Shown here: positions 33,829 through 43,000 of the stretch, piece by piece | Position numbering within the stretch: position 1 is the first letter of the stretch | Layout of the letters: every line of letters begins with the position of its first letter | NCBI GenBank assembly: GCA_963735885.1 | Contig: CAVTMP010000004.1 | Coordinates: forward strand, 62,001 to 126,000 | Length of the DNA stretch: 64,000 nucleotides | DNA from: JBBSBL01 sp963735885 | GTDB taxonomy: Bacteria; Actinomycetota; Thermoleophilia; Solirubrobacterales; Solirubrobacteraceae | Direction: 5' to 3' | Notes under the pieces: model-generated | What the model saw: the letters and a program-made list of their open reading frames with translations, nothing else | Told to the model about the DNA's origin: nothing | Database searches by the model: none | Program-made: the position numbers and the translations under genes

Positions 33829-35504
33829 CCGCGGCGTTCGACGCCAAGCACCGCAGCCGAGCGCTCACCGAGGGGCCGGAGCGCGCGCCGGCGCGGGCCT
33901 ACCTGAAGGGCATCGGGTTCGACGACGAGGCGCTCGCCAAGCCGATCGTCGGCGTCGCCTCGACCTGGATCGAGACCATGCCGTGCAACTTCCACCTCCG
34001 CGCGCTCGCGGCGAAGGTGAAGGAGGGCGTCCGCGCGGCCGGCGGGACGCCGATGGAGTTCAACACGATCGCGATCTCCGACGGGATCACGATGGGGACC
34101 TCCGGCATGCGCACCTCGCTCGTCTCGCGCGAGGTCATCGCCGACTCGATCGAGTTGACCGGCCTCGGCTACCTGTTCGACGCGGTCGTCGCGCTGTCGG
34201 GCTGCGACAAGACGATCCCCGGCACGGTCATGGCGCTCGCGCGCCTCGACGTGCCCTCGCTCATGCTCTACGGGGGCTCGATCCCGCCCGGCACCTTCCA
34301 GGGGCACGACGTCACGATCCAGGACGTCTTCGAGGCGGTGGGCGCGCACGCCGCCGGGAAGATGAGCGACGAGGACCTCGCCGCGCTCGAGGCGGTCGCG
34401 TCGCCCGGGGCGGGGGCGTGCGGCGGCCAGTTCACCGCCAACACGATGGCGATGGCGTTCGAGGTCATGGGGATCTCGCCGGTCGCCTCGGCGATGGTGC
34501 CGGCGCAGGACCCGCAGAAGGCCCGGGTCGCCTTCGAGTGCGGGCGCCTGGTGATGGACGTCCTGGCGCGCGGGCAGCGCCCGCGAGACCTCATCACGCG
34601 GGAGAGCCTCGAGAACGCGATCGCCGCCATCGCGACGAGCGGCGGCTCGACCAACGGCGTGCTGCACCTGCTGGCCGTCGCCCGCGAGGCCGGCGTGCCG
34701 CTCTCGATCGACGACTTCGACCGGATCAGCGAGCGCACGCCGCTGCTCTGCGACCTCAAGCCGGGCGGCCGCTACGTGGCGGTCGACCTCTACCGGGCCG
34801 GGGGTGTCCCGCTCGTGATGCGCCGGATGCGGGAGGCGGGCGTGCTGCACGAGGACGCGCCGACCGTGACCGGCGGGACCGTCGGCGAGCACGCGGCCGC
34901 GGCGAGCGAGGCCGACGGCCAGGAGGTCGTGCGCCCGCTGTCGGACCCGCTGAAGGCGACCGGCGGCCTGGCCATCCTGCGCGGCAACCTCGCGCCGGAG
35001 GGCTGCGTGGCCAAGCTCGCCGGCCACGAGCGTCGCCATCACGCCGGCCCGGCCCGGGTCTTCGAGTCCGAGGAGGACGCGATGGCGGCGGCGACCGGCG
35101 GCGGGATCGCCGCGGGCGACGTGGTGGTCATCCGCAACGAGGGCCCGGCGGGCGGGCCCGGGATGCGCGAGATGCTCGCCGTGACCGCCGCGCTCGTCGG
35201 CGAGGGACTCGGCGAGTCGGTCGCGCTCATCACCGATGGGCGCTTCTCCGGCGCGACGCACGGCCTGATGGCCGGGCACGTCGCGCCCGAGGCGGCGCGC
35301 GGCGGGCCGATCGTCGCCGTGCGGGACGGGGACCAGGTCACGCTCGACGTCGACGCGCGCCGTCTGGACGTGGCGCTGGCGGACGACGAGATCGCCGCGC
35401 GCATCGCCGCCTGGTCGCCGCCGCCGCGCGAGGACCCGGGCGTCGTGCTGGGCAAGTACGCGAAGCTCGTCTCGAGCGCCGCCGCGGGCGCCGTGACGCG
35501 CTGA
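33825..35504 (+). CDS. ilvD: Dihydroxy-acid dehydratase IlvD
   Basis: A 559-residue Fe-S enzyme for branched-chain amino acid and pantothenate synthesis: it dehydrates dihydroxy acids to 2-keto acids. Cluster cysteines in MPCNFH, SGCDKTIPG and GACGGQFTANTMAMA; other hallmarks TPMEFNTIAISDGITMG, SGGSTNGVLHLLAVA, GGLAILRGNLAPEGCV and LITDGRFSGATHGLMAGHVAPEA. GTG start at the overlap with the upstream membrane protein. Intact, normal length. Confidence 0.96.
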   Translation: MTAAFDAKHRSRALTEGPERAPARAYLKGIGFDDEALAKPIVGVASTWIETMPCNFHLRALAAKVKEGVRAAGGTPMEFNTIAISDGITMGTSGMRTSLVSREVIADSIELTGLGYLFDAVVALSGCDKTIPGTVMALARLDVPSLMLYGGSIPPGTFQGHDVTIQDVFEAVGAHAAGKMSDEDLAALEAVASPGAGACGGQFTANTMAMAFEVMGISPVASAMVPAQDPQKARVAFECGRLVMDVLARGQRPRDLITRESLENAIAAIATSGGSTNGVLHLLAVAREAGVPLSIDDFDRISERTPLLCDLKPGGRYVAVDLYRAGGVPLVMRRMREAGVLHEDAPTVTGGTVGEHAAAASEADGQEVVRPLSDPLKATGGLAILRGNLAPEGCVAKLAGHERRHHAGPARVFESEEDAMAAATGGGIAAGDVVVIRNEGPAGGPGMREMLAVTAALVGEGLGESVALITDGRFSGATHGLMAGHVAPEAARGGPIVAVRDGDQVTLDVDARRLDVALADDEIAARIAAWSPPPREDPGVVLGKYAKLVSSAAAGAVTR

Positions 35505-35542
35505 CGCCGACCGGCTCCGCCCGAGCCGCCCGGCGCGCCGGC

Positions 35543-36136
35543 ATGCGCATCGCGATCGACATCGACTCCACGCTGCACCACTACTGGGAGCAGTTCTCGG
35601 GCGCGGCGGTCCGCCGCTTCGGGGTCGAGCTTCCCTACGAGGGTCAGCTGACCTGGCGCGTGCCCCAGCTCGAGGCCGAGCAGCTCCGGGCCGTGATCGA
35701 GGACACCCACCGCGACGACGCGATCCTCGCGGCCGAGCCCTACCCGGGCGCGGTCGAGGCGATCGCCCGCTGGCACGCCGAGGGCCACTGGATCCACGTG
35801 ACGAGCCACCGGGCGGGCCGGGCCCGTCCGGCGACGGTCGACTGGCTCGAGCGGATCGGGCTCCCGCACCACGACCTCCACTGCTCCTTCGACAAGATCA
35901 GCCGCTGCGTGGAGCTGGAGATCGACGTCCTGATCGACGACAGCCCGGTCAACCTCGCGCGCGCCCGCGAGGCCGCGATCGTGCCCGCGACGATCCTCCA
36001 CCCCTGGAACCGCGAGCTGTGCGCGGGCGGCGGGGTGGTCTGCGGGCGGGATTGGCCGGAGCTCGCCGCCGGGCTGGCGCCCGTGCTCGATGGCGCCCCA
36101 CCGGCCCGGCCGCGTCCGGAACGGCCCCCGTCCTGA
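35543..36136 (+). CDS. HAD-superfamily phosphatase/5'-nucleotidase-like protein
   Basis: A 197-residue protein with HAD motif I at the very start (IAIDIDSTLHHYW; first D nucleophile, second D acid/base), a motif II-like threonine (HVTSHRAG), and motif IV DVLIDDSPVNLARAR. This arrangement resembles the 5'(3')-deoxyribonucleotidase (NT5C/YqfW-like) branch. The true substrate is unknown. Follows ilvD by 38 bp; no obvious functional link. Confidence 0.78.
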   Translation: MRIAIDIDSTLHHYWEQFSGAAVRRFGVELPYEGQLTWRVPQLEAEQLRAVIEDTHRDDAILAAEPYPGAVEAIARWHAEGHWIHVTSHRAGRARPATVDWLERIGLPHHDLHCSFDKISRCVELEIDVLIDDSPVNLARAREAAIVPATILHPWNRELCAGGGVVCGRDWPELAAGLAPVLDGAPPARPRPERPPS

Positions 36137-36216
36137 GCCGCCGGCCGGTCCGGGCGAGGCGCGCCCACACCCCGCACGCGGCGTTGCAGCCGTGACGAGC
36201 GCGCCTCGCGGCTCGC

Positions 36217-36222
36217 TACCCT
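36217..36222 (+). promoter_or_regulatory. -10 box of the L,D-transpeptidase gene
   Basis: TACCCT ending 8 nt before the GTG; leaderless spacing. It sets the start at 36231. Confidence 0.5.
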
Positions 36223-36230
36223 CTTTACCG

Positions 36231-37266
36231 GTGCGGAGCCGCCCCTTCATCGCCGTCGTGGTGGTGCTCGCCGTTCTCCTCGTGGGCGGCGCTGCTGCCT
36301 ACGCCTTCGACCAGAGCCGGAAGAACACGATCGCCGAAGGGATCAGCGTCGCCGGCATCGACGTGGGCGGCATGAGCCGCGACGCGGCGCGGGTCGCGAT
36401 CCGGCGCGAGTACGCGTCGCGCTTCGACCGCCCGGTCGTCGTCACGCACGACGGCCGGCGCTTCCGGCTCGCCCCGCGGCAGGCCGGCGTCAAGGTCGAC
36501 GTCGACGCGACGGTCGACGAGGCGATCGCCCGCAGCCGTGACGGCAACCTCTTCACGCGCGTCTGGCGCGAGGCCGCCGGCGGCCGGGTCGACGCCGTCC
36601 TGCGCCCCGACGTCTCCTACTCCCGCCGCGCCGTGCGTCGCTTCGTCCGGGGTGTCCGCCGCGCGGTGGCCCGCGCGCCGCGGGACGCCTCGATCGACTT
36701 CGCCACCGAGTCCCTCTCGCCGGTACCCGGGCGCACCGGTCTCACCGTGCGCGAACGGCGCCTGCGCGAGGTCGTGGCCGCCGCGATCGTCCACCGGGGA
36801 GCGGCGACGCTCGCCGTCCCGGTGGCGACCGTGCAGCCGAAGGTGACCACCGCCCAGCTCGCCCGGCGCTACCCCACGGTGGTGACCGTCGAGTCGCAGC
36901 GGCTTCACGCTGCGGCTGTGGAAGGACCTCAAGCTGCAGAAGAGCTACCGGATCGCGGTCGGGCAGGCCGGCCTCGAGACGCCGGCCGGCCTCTACAACA
37001 TCCAGGACAAGCAGGTGAACCCGTCCTGGCACGTGCCGAACAGCCCGTGGGCGGGCAGCCTCGCCGGCCAGGTCATCCCGCCCGGCCCGGCGGACCCGAT
37101 CAAGGCGCGCTGGATGGGGATCTCCGGCGGCGCCGGCATCCACGGGACCGAGAACGTCGGCTCGCTCGGCAGCGCCGCCTCGCACGGGTGCATCCGGATG
37201 GCCATCCCCGACGTCGAGGACCTGTACGACCGGGTCAGCGTCGGGACGCCGGTCTACATCGCGTAG
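36231..37266 (+). CDS. L,D-transpeptidase (YkuD) with peptidoglycan-binding-like domain (one apparent frameshift)
   Basis: About 344 residues after correction. A transmembrane/signal helix (FIAVVVVLAVLLVGGAAAYA), then a VanW/PG_binding_4-like domain (GISVAGIDVGGMSRDAARVA), and the YkuD catalytic domain at the end with HGTENVGSLGSAASHGCIRM, containing the catalytic histidine and cysteine. It should make 3-3 cross-links in peptidoglycan. The frame breaks near 36899; removing one C turns TVES-QRLH into TVESSGFTLRLWKDL. Acts outside the membrane. Confidence 0.9.
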
Positions 37267-37291
37267 CCCGCCCATGCGACCCGCCGCCCGG

Positions 37292-37615
37292 CTACGACCA
37301 CGGCGACGCGCTCAGCCCGTCCTCGCCCCGGTGACCGGGAAGCCCGGCGCCGATCTCTCCGGGCGGCACGTCCTCCCAGCCGGCCTCGCACAAAGAGGCA
37401 TGGTGGGCTCCGTGTCGAATGGTCAGGGCGCCGATGAAGACGCCGCGCTCCCGCTTCCGCAGCACCGCGTACCAGATCGTCGAGGCGTCGCCCGTGCCCT
37501 GGATCCGCAGCCACGGCCGGGGTGGCGGATCGCCCTCGACGGCCAGCCCCGCGTCGACGAGCTGACGCTGGGTGGCCACCTCTCCCGTGCCCGTGTCGAT
37601 GAAGAACACCCCCAC
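37292..37615 (-). CDS. Hypothetical protein, 107 residues
   Basis: Predicted product begins VGVFFIDTGTGEVATQRQL and contains WLRIQGTGDASTIWYAVLR and a HGAHHASLCEAGWEDVPPGE segment; no family recognised, no membrane segment. A minus-strand TAGGCT ends 8 nt before its GTG, the spacing seen for most genes here, and composition is protein-like, so I consider it real. It faces xerC head to head, and its first codons overlap the proposed xerC start. Confidence 0.65.
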   Translation of the reverse strand: MGVFFIDTGTGEVATQRQLVDAGLAVEGDPPPRPWLRIQGTGDASTIWYAVLRKRERGVFIGALTIRHGAHHASLCEAGWEDVPPGEIGAGLPGHRGEDGLSASPWS

Positions 37616-38521
37616 CGCCGCCGAGCCTAGCGCGGCCTGGTCGCGCGCCCTCGAGGCCTTCGCGCTCGACCTCGTGCGCCGCGGCGCGGCGGAGAAGACG
37701 CGCCGGGCCTACGCCGTGGACCTGCGCGAGCTCGCGCGCTGGGCCGGCGCCGCGGGCGTCGAGCCGGCGGCCGTCACCCTGCGCGTCCTGCGGCGCTACG
37801 CGGCCGGCCTCTCCGAGCGCGGGCTCGCCCCGGCCACCGTCGCGCGCAAGCTCGCGGCCCTGCGCGCGTTCTTCCGCGCGCTCGTCGAGCACGGGACGCT
37901 CGAGCAGAACCCCGCCGACCTGCTGACCGCGCCCCGGCGCGCGCAGCGCCTGCCGCGCGTGCTGAGGCCCGACGAGGTGGCGGCGCTGCTCGACCGCATC
38001 CCGGCCACGACGCCGCTCGAGCTGCGCGACCGCGCGCTGTTCGAGCTCGCCTACGCGTGCGGCCTGCGCGCCGAGGAGCTCGTCTCGCTCGACGCCGGGT
38101 CGGTCGACTTCGACGCCGAGCGCGTCCGCGTCGAGGGCAAGGGCGGACAAGACGCGGATCGTGCCGGTCGGCGAGCACGCGCTGGCCGCGCTCGAGCGCT
38201 ACCTCGCCACGCGCCCGGCCGGCGCTCGCGGAGCGCCCCGAGGAGCTCGCGCTGTTCCTCTCGAAGTCCGGCCGGCGCCTCTCGACCTCCGACGTCCGGC
38301 GCCGGCTGCGCCGGTGGGCCCGGCTCGCCGCCGTGCGCGGCGGCGCCCACCCGCATGCGCTGCGGCACTCCTTCGCGACCCATCTGCTCGAGGGCGGCGC
38401 CGACCTGCGCGCGATCCAGGAGCTGCTCGGTCACGCGAGCATCTCCACGACCCAGGTCTACACTCGGGTAGAGTCCGCGCGGCTGAGGTCCGCGTATGCC
38501 CGTAGCCATCCGCGGGCGTAG
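37599..38521 (+). CDS. xerC: Tyrosine recombinase XerC-like (two apparent frameshifts)
   Basis: About 306 residues after correction. SAM-like core-binding domain (FALDLVRRGAAEKTRRAYAVD; VARKLAALRAFFRALVEHG), then the catalytic domain with all expected residues: R in YACGLRAEELVSL, K in GKGDKTRIVP (after correction), H-x-x-R in HPHALRHSFATHL, H in LLGHASIS and the nucleophile Y in TTQVYTRV. Frame breaks near 38151 and near 38228, each mended by removing one base. It resolves chromosome dimers with XerD. The start (ATG 37599) is uncertain; upstream GTGs also exist. Confidence 0.9.
37624..37629 (-). promoter_or_regulatory. -10 box of the 107-residue gene, leaderless spacing
   Basis: TAGGCT on the minus strand, 8 nt before the GTG. 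It falls within the first codons of xerC on the other strand. Confidence 0.45.
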
Positions 38522-38536
38522 CAGGGGGGGAGTCCG

Positions 38537-39321
38537 CTGGAAACGAACGTCAAGGCGATCGAGCTCAAGGATCTCTGGCGCCGCTACGCGAGTCGGGGGA
38601 CGACCGGGCGCGAGAGCGCCTGGTCGTGGGCTACTCGCCGCTCGTGAAGTACGTCGCCGGCCGGATGGCCTCCGGCCTGCCCGCGCACGTCGAGGAGGCC
38701 GACCTCATCTCCTACGGCCTGATCGGGCTGATCTCCGCGATCGAGCGGTTCGACCTCGACCGCGAGATCAAGTTCGAGACGTACGCGATCACGCGCATCC
38801 GCGGCGCGATCATCGACGAGCTGCGCTCGCTCGACTGGGTGCCGCGGTCCGTGCGCGCCCGCGCCCGCGAGATCGAGCGGGTCAACGCGAAGCTCGAGCA
38901 CAAGCTCCAGCGCGCGCCGACCGACGAGGAGATGGCGGACGAGCTCGGGATGGGCGTCGAGGAGTTCCAGGAGTCGCTGCTCCAGATCTCGAACTCGACG
39001 GTCGTCGCGCTCGACGAGCTGTGGACGGTGTCGGACTCGAGCGGCGACCAGGTCTCGCTGCTCGACACGATCCAGGACCCCGACGCCCCGGACCCGGAGA
39101 AGGTCGTCGACACGAGCGAGCTCAAGGACCGCGTCGCCGACGCGATCGCGCGGCTGCCCGAGCGCGAGAAGCTCGTGATCGCGCTCTACTACTACGAGAA
39201 CCTGACGCTGCGCGAGATCGGCGAGGTGCTCGGCGTGACCGAGTCGCGCGTCTCGCAGCTGCACACGAAGGCCGTGCTGCGCCTGCGCTCGAAGCTCGCC
39301 GGCGACAGCGACGAGCTGTAG
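38537..39321 (+). CDS. whiG: WhiG/FliA-family RNA polymerase sigma factor (one apparent frameshift)
   Basis: About 261 residues. Sigma region 2 AYSPLVKYVAGRMA-like (here GYSPLVKYVAGRM), ADLISYGLIGLISAIERFD and KFETYAITRIRGAIIDELRS; region 3; region 4 LTLREIGEVLGVTESRVSQLH. This is the FliA/WhiG group (in Streptomyces a sporulation sigma; elsewhere flagellar). N-terminus LETNVKAIELKDLWRRY is joined to the body if one G is restored near 38590. No ATG fits: the start appears to be a CTG after a GGGGGAG sequence. Symbol by position and similarity; the regulon cannot be seen here. Confidence 0.85.
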
Positions 39322-39339
39322 CGCACGCCTCGCCCCCGG

Positions 39340-39345
39340 TAGTCT
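39340..39345 (+). promoter_or_regulatory. -10 box of the EF-G-like gene
   Basis: TAGTCT, 32 nt before the ATG. This gene has a real leader with a strong purine-rich ribosome binding site (GAGGAGAGGAGAG), unlike the leaderless genes around it. Confidence 0.45.
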
Positions 39346-39377
39346 CGGCTCTCCACCGAGGAGAGGAGAGCTGCTCG

Positions 39378-41438
39378 ATGCACAAGTCCGCCGACCGGAT
39401 CCGCAACGTCGCCCTCGTCGGCCACCGCGGGACCGGGAAGACGTCGCTGCACGAGGCGCTGCTCTTCGAGGCGGGCGCCGTCAACCGGCTCGGGAGCGTC
39501 GTCGACGGCACGACGGTCTCCGACTCCGACGCGGACGAGCAGGCGCGCCAGATGTCGATCTCCGCCGCGCTCCGTCGTTCGAGTGGCAGGAGCGCAAGGT
39601 CAACCTGCTCGACACGCCGGGCGAGCCGAGCTTCGTCGCCGACGCGCTCGGCGCGCTGCGCGTCTGCGAGTCGGCGGTCTTCGTGGTCAACGCCGTGATG
39701 GGCGTCGAGGTCTCCACGACGCGGCTGTGGCAGCGCGCCGCCGAGCTCGACCTCGCGCGGCTGATGTTCGTGAACATGCTCGACCGCGAGCGGGCCGACT
39801 TCTTCCGCACGCTCGAGGGGCTGAAGGCGGCCTTCGGCCCGCACGTCGTCGCGACCGAGATCCCGATCGGCGCCGAGCACGAGGTGCAGGGCGTGATCGA
39901 CCTCGTCGACATGAAGGCCTACGGCTACGAGGGCGCCGAGCGCGAGAACTGCCGGGAGATCCCGATCCCCGACGACCGCGCCGAGCCGCGGAGCCTACCG
40001 CGAGAAGCTGATGGACGAGGTGGCCGAGAACTCCGACGCGCTGATGGAGCGCTACCTCGAGGGCGAGGAGATCTCCCACGAGGAGATCGTCGACGCGCTC
40101 AAGGACGGCACGAACCACGGCGGGATCTTCCCGGTGACCTGCGGCGTCGCGACGCGCAACCTCGCCACCAACCGCCTGCTCGACGCGATCGTCGAGGACC
40201 TGCCGTCGCCGGTGAAGCACGGCGGCCTCGAGGTCGGCGGCATGACGCTCGAGCCCGACGAGGACCGCGACGCCTTCGCCTACGTCTTCAAGACCCGGGC
40301 CGACCCGTTCGCGGGGCGGATCAACCTGTTCCGCGTCTACCAGGGCGTCGTGGCCCACGACACCCAGGTGCTCAACACGCGCGCCCACGCCAAGGAGCGC
40401 ATCGGCCAGCTGCTCTCCTTCGTCGGGCGCGAGACGGTGCACGTCGACGAGTTCGGCCCGGGCGACATCGGCGCGGTGGCCAAGCTCAAGGAGACGCGGG
40501 CCGGCGACTGGCTGGCGACGCGCGACGAGCCGATCGAGATGCCGCAGATCACGCTGCCGGCGCCGGTGATGGCCTTCGCGATCGAGCCGAAGACCAAGGG
40601 CGACGAGGACAAGGTCTTCACGGCGCTGCGCCGCCTCCAGGAGGAGGACCCGACGATCGACCTCCACCGCGACGCGCAGACCGGCGAGCAGATCGTCGCC
40701 GGGCTCTCGCAGGTCCACGTCGAGGTGATCGTCGAGCGGCTGCGCTCGCGCTTCGGCGCCGAGGTCAAGCTCAAGCCGCCGCGCGTGCCCTACCAGGAGA
40801 CGATCCGGCGCTCCGCGAAGGCCCACGGGCGCCACAAGAAGCAGACCGGCGGCCGCGGCCAGTTCGGCGACTGCCACATCGAGATCGAGCCGCTGGCGCC
40901 GGGCGAGGGCTTCGAGTTCGTCAACGCGATCAAGGGCGGCGTCATCCCCAGCGGCTTCATCCCCGCCGTGGAGAAGGGCGTGCTCGAGGCGATGCAGGAG
41001 GGCGTGGTCGCCGGCTACCCGGTCAAGGACGTCCGGGTCCGCCTCTACGACGGCTCCTACCACACCGTCGACTCCTCCGAGATGGCGTTCAAGATCGCCG
41101 CGGCGCACGCGATGCGGGAGGCGCTCGGCGAGGCCGGGCCGGTGCTGCTCGAGCCGATCATGGTGGTCACGGTCTCGGTGCCCGAGTCGGCGGTCGGCGA
41201 CGTGATCGGCGACCTCAACAGCCGTCGCGGCCGGCCGCTGGGGATGGAGCCGGCGGGCGGGATGACCGAGGTCAAGGCCGAGGTGCCGATGGCGGAGATG
41301 CTCGCCTACGCACCCGACCTGCGATCGATCACCGGCGGCCAGGGCGAGTACACGATGGAGTTCGCGCGCTACGAGGAGGTGCCCGGACACCTCGCCGAGA
41401 AGGTCGTCGCCGCGGCGCGGGAGGCCGCCGCGGCGTAG
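39378..41438 (+). CDS. Elongation factor G-like GTPase, EF-G2 type (three apparent indels)
   Basis: About 687 residues after correction. G1 VGHRGTGKTSLHEALL, switch region SISAALPSFEW (corrected), G3 LLDTPGEPSFVAD, then domains II-V (ARAHAKERIGQLLSFVG; RVPYQETIRRSAKAHGRHKKQTGGRGQFG; ITGGQGEYTMEFARYEEVP). G4 reads VNMLDRER where true EF-G has NKMDR, so the lysine is lost. Breaks near 39573 (one base missing) and 39993-40003 (two bases missing) are mended by three single-base insertions. It resembles mycobacterial FusA2, whose function is unclear, rather than the canonical translocase. Confidence 0.88.
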
Positions 41439-41472
41439 CACGCGAGCCTGCAGCCGGGCGCGGGGCCGCTGC

Positions 41473-41478
41473 TACGCT
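41473..41478 (+). promoter_or_regulatory. -10 box, leaderless spacing
   Basis: TACGCT ending 10 nt before the ATG of the next gene. Confidence 0.5.
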
Positions 41479-41488
41479 CGGCCGGCCG

Positions 41489-42295
41489 ATGGCCACCCGC
41501 GAGATCCGGACCGCGCACGTCCACGTCTCCTGCGACGTGTGCGGGCGCACGCTGCTCCGCGGCGAGCGCGCCGACACCTTCCTCCAGGGCGGGACCCGGC
41601 GCGCGGTGTGCGAGCTCTGCGCGCCCCGCGCCCTGCACGAGGGCTGGGTGCGCGAGGGCAGCGGGCTCGAGGCCGAGCCGCCGGAGGCGCGCTCGGAGCG
41701 TCGCCGGGGCCTGCTCGACCGCCTGCGCGGTCGCCGCGAGGACGACGCGGCCGGCGACCGGCAGCCCGGCGACGGCTACGACGCCGCGTGGGAGGGCGCG
41801 CCCGGCCTCGATTCCGGGCCTCCGGCGACCCCCGGGGCGGCCGCCGCCGAGGCCGAGGCGCTGTCGGGCGCGGTGCCCGCCAAGCCGGCGCCGCCGGCCC
41901 CGGAACCCCGGCCGGCGCCGCCCCCGCCCGCCCCGGCCCCGCCGGCCGCGCCGCGACCCGGCCGTGCGGTGCGGGCGGTGCCGATGAGCCCGCAGCAGCG
42001 CGTGTCGGCCGCGATGGACTGCTTCAACGCCGGCGAGCACCCGCGGACGATCGCGGGCGTCGCTCGCTCGCTCGGCCCGCCCGAGGTGTCGGTGCGCGCG
42101 CTCGACGGGCCCGGCGCCGAGGTCGCGATCGTCGTGGCCTGGGAGCTGTCCTGGTACCGCTACGAGGTGTCGCTCGGCGACGACGAGCCGACGGTCCGGG
42201 TCGCGGCCCAGGGCTACGAGCTCGACGAGCTCGATTCCGAGGACCGGCGAGCCAACGCCGCGGCGGACGACCACGGACGTCTGTCGGGCGCCTGA
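41489..42295 (+). CDS. Hypothetical protein with N-terminal C-x2-C zinc-finger-like domain
   Basis: A 268-residue protein in three parts. The N-terminus has two cysteine pairs (VSCDVCGRTLLRGE ... AVCELCAPRALHEGW), probably zinc-binding. The middle (about 75-165) is a Pro/Ala/Glu-rich linker. The C-terminal domain (VSAAMDCFNAGEHPRTIAGV; VAIVVAWELSWYRYEVSLGD; VAAQGYELDELD) is globular. No named family recognised; the layout suggests a regulatory or adaptor protein. Confidence 0.75.
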   Translation: MATREIRTAHVHVSCDVCGRTLLRGERADTFLQGGTRRAVCELCAPRALHEGWVREGSGLEAEPPEARSERRRGLLDRLRGRREDDAAGDRQPGDGYDAAWEGAPGLDSGPPATPGAAAAEAEALSGAVPAKPAPPAPEPRPAPPPPAPAPPAAPRPGRAVRAVPMSPQQRVSAAMDCFNAGEHPRTIAGVARSLGPPEVSVRALDGPGAEVAIVVAWELSWYRYEVSLGDDEPTVRVAAQGYELDELDSEDRRANAAADDHGRLSGA

Positions 42296-42346
42296 GCGCC
42301 GACGCGCTGGACCGCCGTACGATGGCGGCGCGTCGGCCGGTCCCAC

Positions 42347-42352
42347 TAGCAT
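42347..42352 (+). promoter_or_regulatory. -10 box, leaderless spacing
   Basis: TAGCAT ending 8 nt before the ATG of the 69-residue gene. Confidence 0.45.
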
Positions 42353-42360
42353 CGGGGGCG

Positions 42361-42570
42361 ATGATCTACTGCGTCGTTCCCCCCGAGCTCGAGGCCGACC
42401 TGTTCGAGGAGCTGTCCGCCTACTACGCGGACGAGCCCCACGTGGAGGTCATCCGCGATCGGCGCCGCCGGTCGCCGGAGAGCGACCCGACGTCGGGCCG
42501 CCCGCCGCGGCCGCGCTTCCGCCGGCGCGCGCGTGTCCCGGGGGAGTTCCCCCCGCTCGCCGGCGAGTGA
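42361..42570 (+). CDS. Small hypothetical protein, 69 residues
   Basis: Begins MIYCVVPPELEADLFEELS, then EPHVEVIRDRRRRSPESD and a basic Arg/Pro-rich tail (RPRFRRRARVPGEFPPLAGE). The first half is protein-like alpha/beta; the second looks disordered. A good -10 box and its position 24 bp before an RNase HI-type gene support it. No family recognised. Confidence 0.65.
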   Translation: MIYCVVPPELEADLFEELSAYYADEPHVEVIRDRRRRSPESDPTSGRPPRPRFRRRARVPGEFPPLAGE

Positions 42571-42594
42571 CCCGGCGGCCCGGATCCCCCGCCC

Positions 42595-42996
42595 GTGAAG
42601 GTCGTCGTCCACGTCGACGGGGGCGCGCGCGGGAACCCCGGTCCCGCCGCCGTGGGCGTGGTCGTCAGCGAGCCGGACGGCGCGGTCCTCGACGAGGTCG
42701 CCGAGCGGATCGGGGAGGCGACGAACAACGTCGCCGAGTACCGGGCGCTGATCCGTGGCGCCGAGCGCGCGGCGGCACTCGGCGCGGACGAGGTCGAGAT
42801 CGTGAACGACTCCGAGCTGGTGGCCAAGCAGGTCATCGGGGCCTACCGGGTCAAGCAGCCCCACCTGCGCCCGCTCCACGCCGAGGCGCTGGACGCGCTC
42901 GGCGGGTTCGAGCGCTGGGCGGTGCGCTCCGTGCCCCGGGCCCGCAACGCGCGCGCCGATGCGCTGGTCAACGCGGCGCTCGACGCTCCCGGCTGA
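42595..42996 (+). CDS. RNase HI-type ribonuclease
   Basis: A 133-residue RNase H-fold protein. All four catalytic carboxylates are seen: D in VHVDGGARGNPGPAAVG, E in ATNNVAEYRALIRGA, D in EIVNDSELVAKQV and D in NARADALVNAALD. This is the short 'RNase HI-like' form found in Gram-positives and archaea, lacking the basic handle of E. coli RnhA. It complements RNase HII encoded at 28195. GTG start. Its stop lies 4 bp from the stop of the converging gene. Confidence 0.92.
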   Translation: MKVVVHVDGGARGNPGPAAVGVVVSEPDGAVLDEVAERIGEATNNVAEYRALIRGAERAAALGADEVEIVNDSELVAKQVIGAYRVKQPHLRPLHAEALDALGGFERWAVRSVPRARNARADALVNAALDAPG

Positions 42997-43000
42997 TCGC

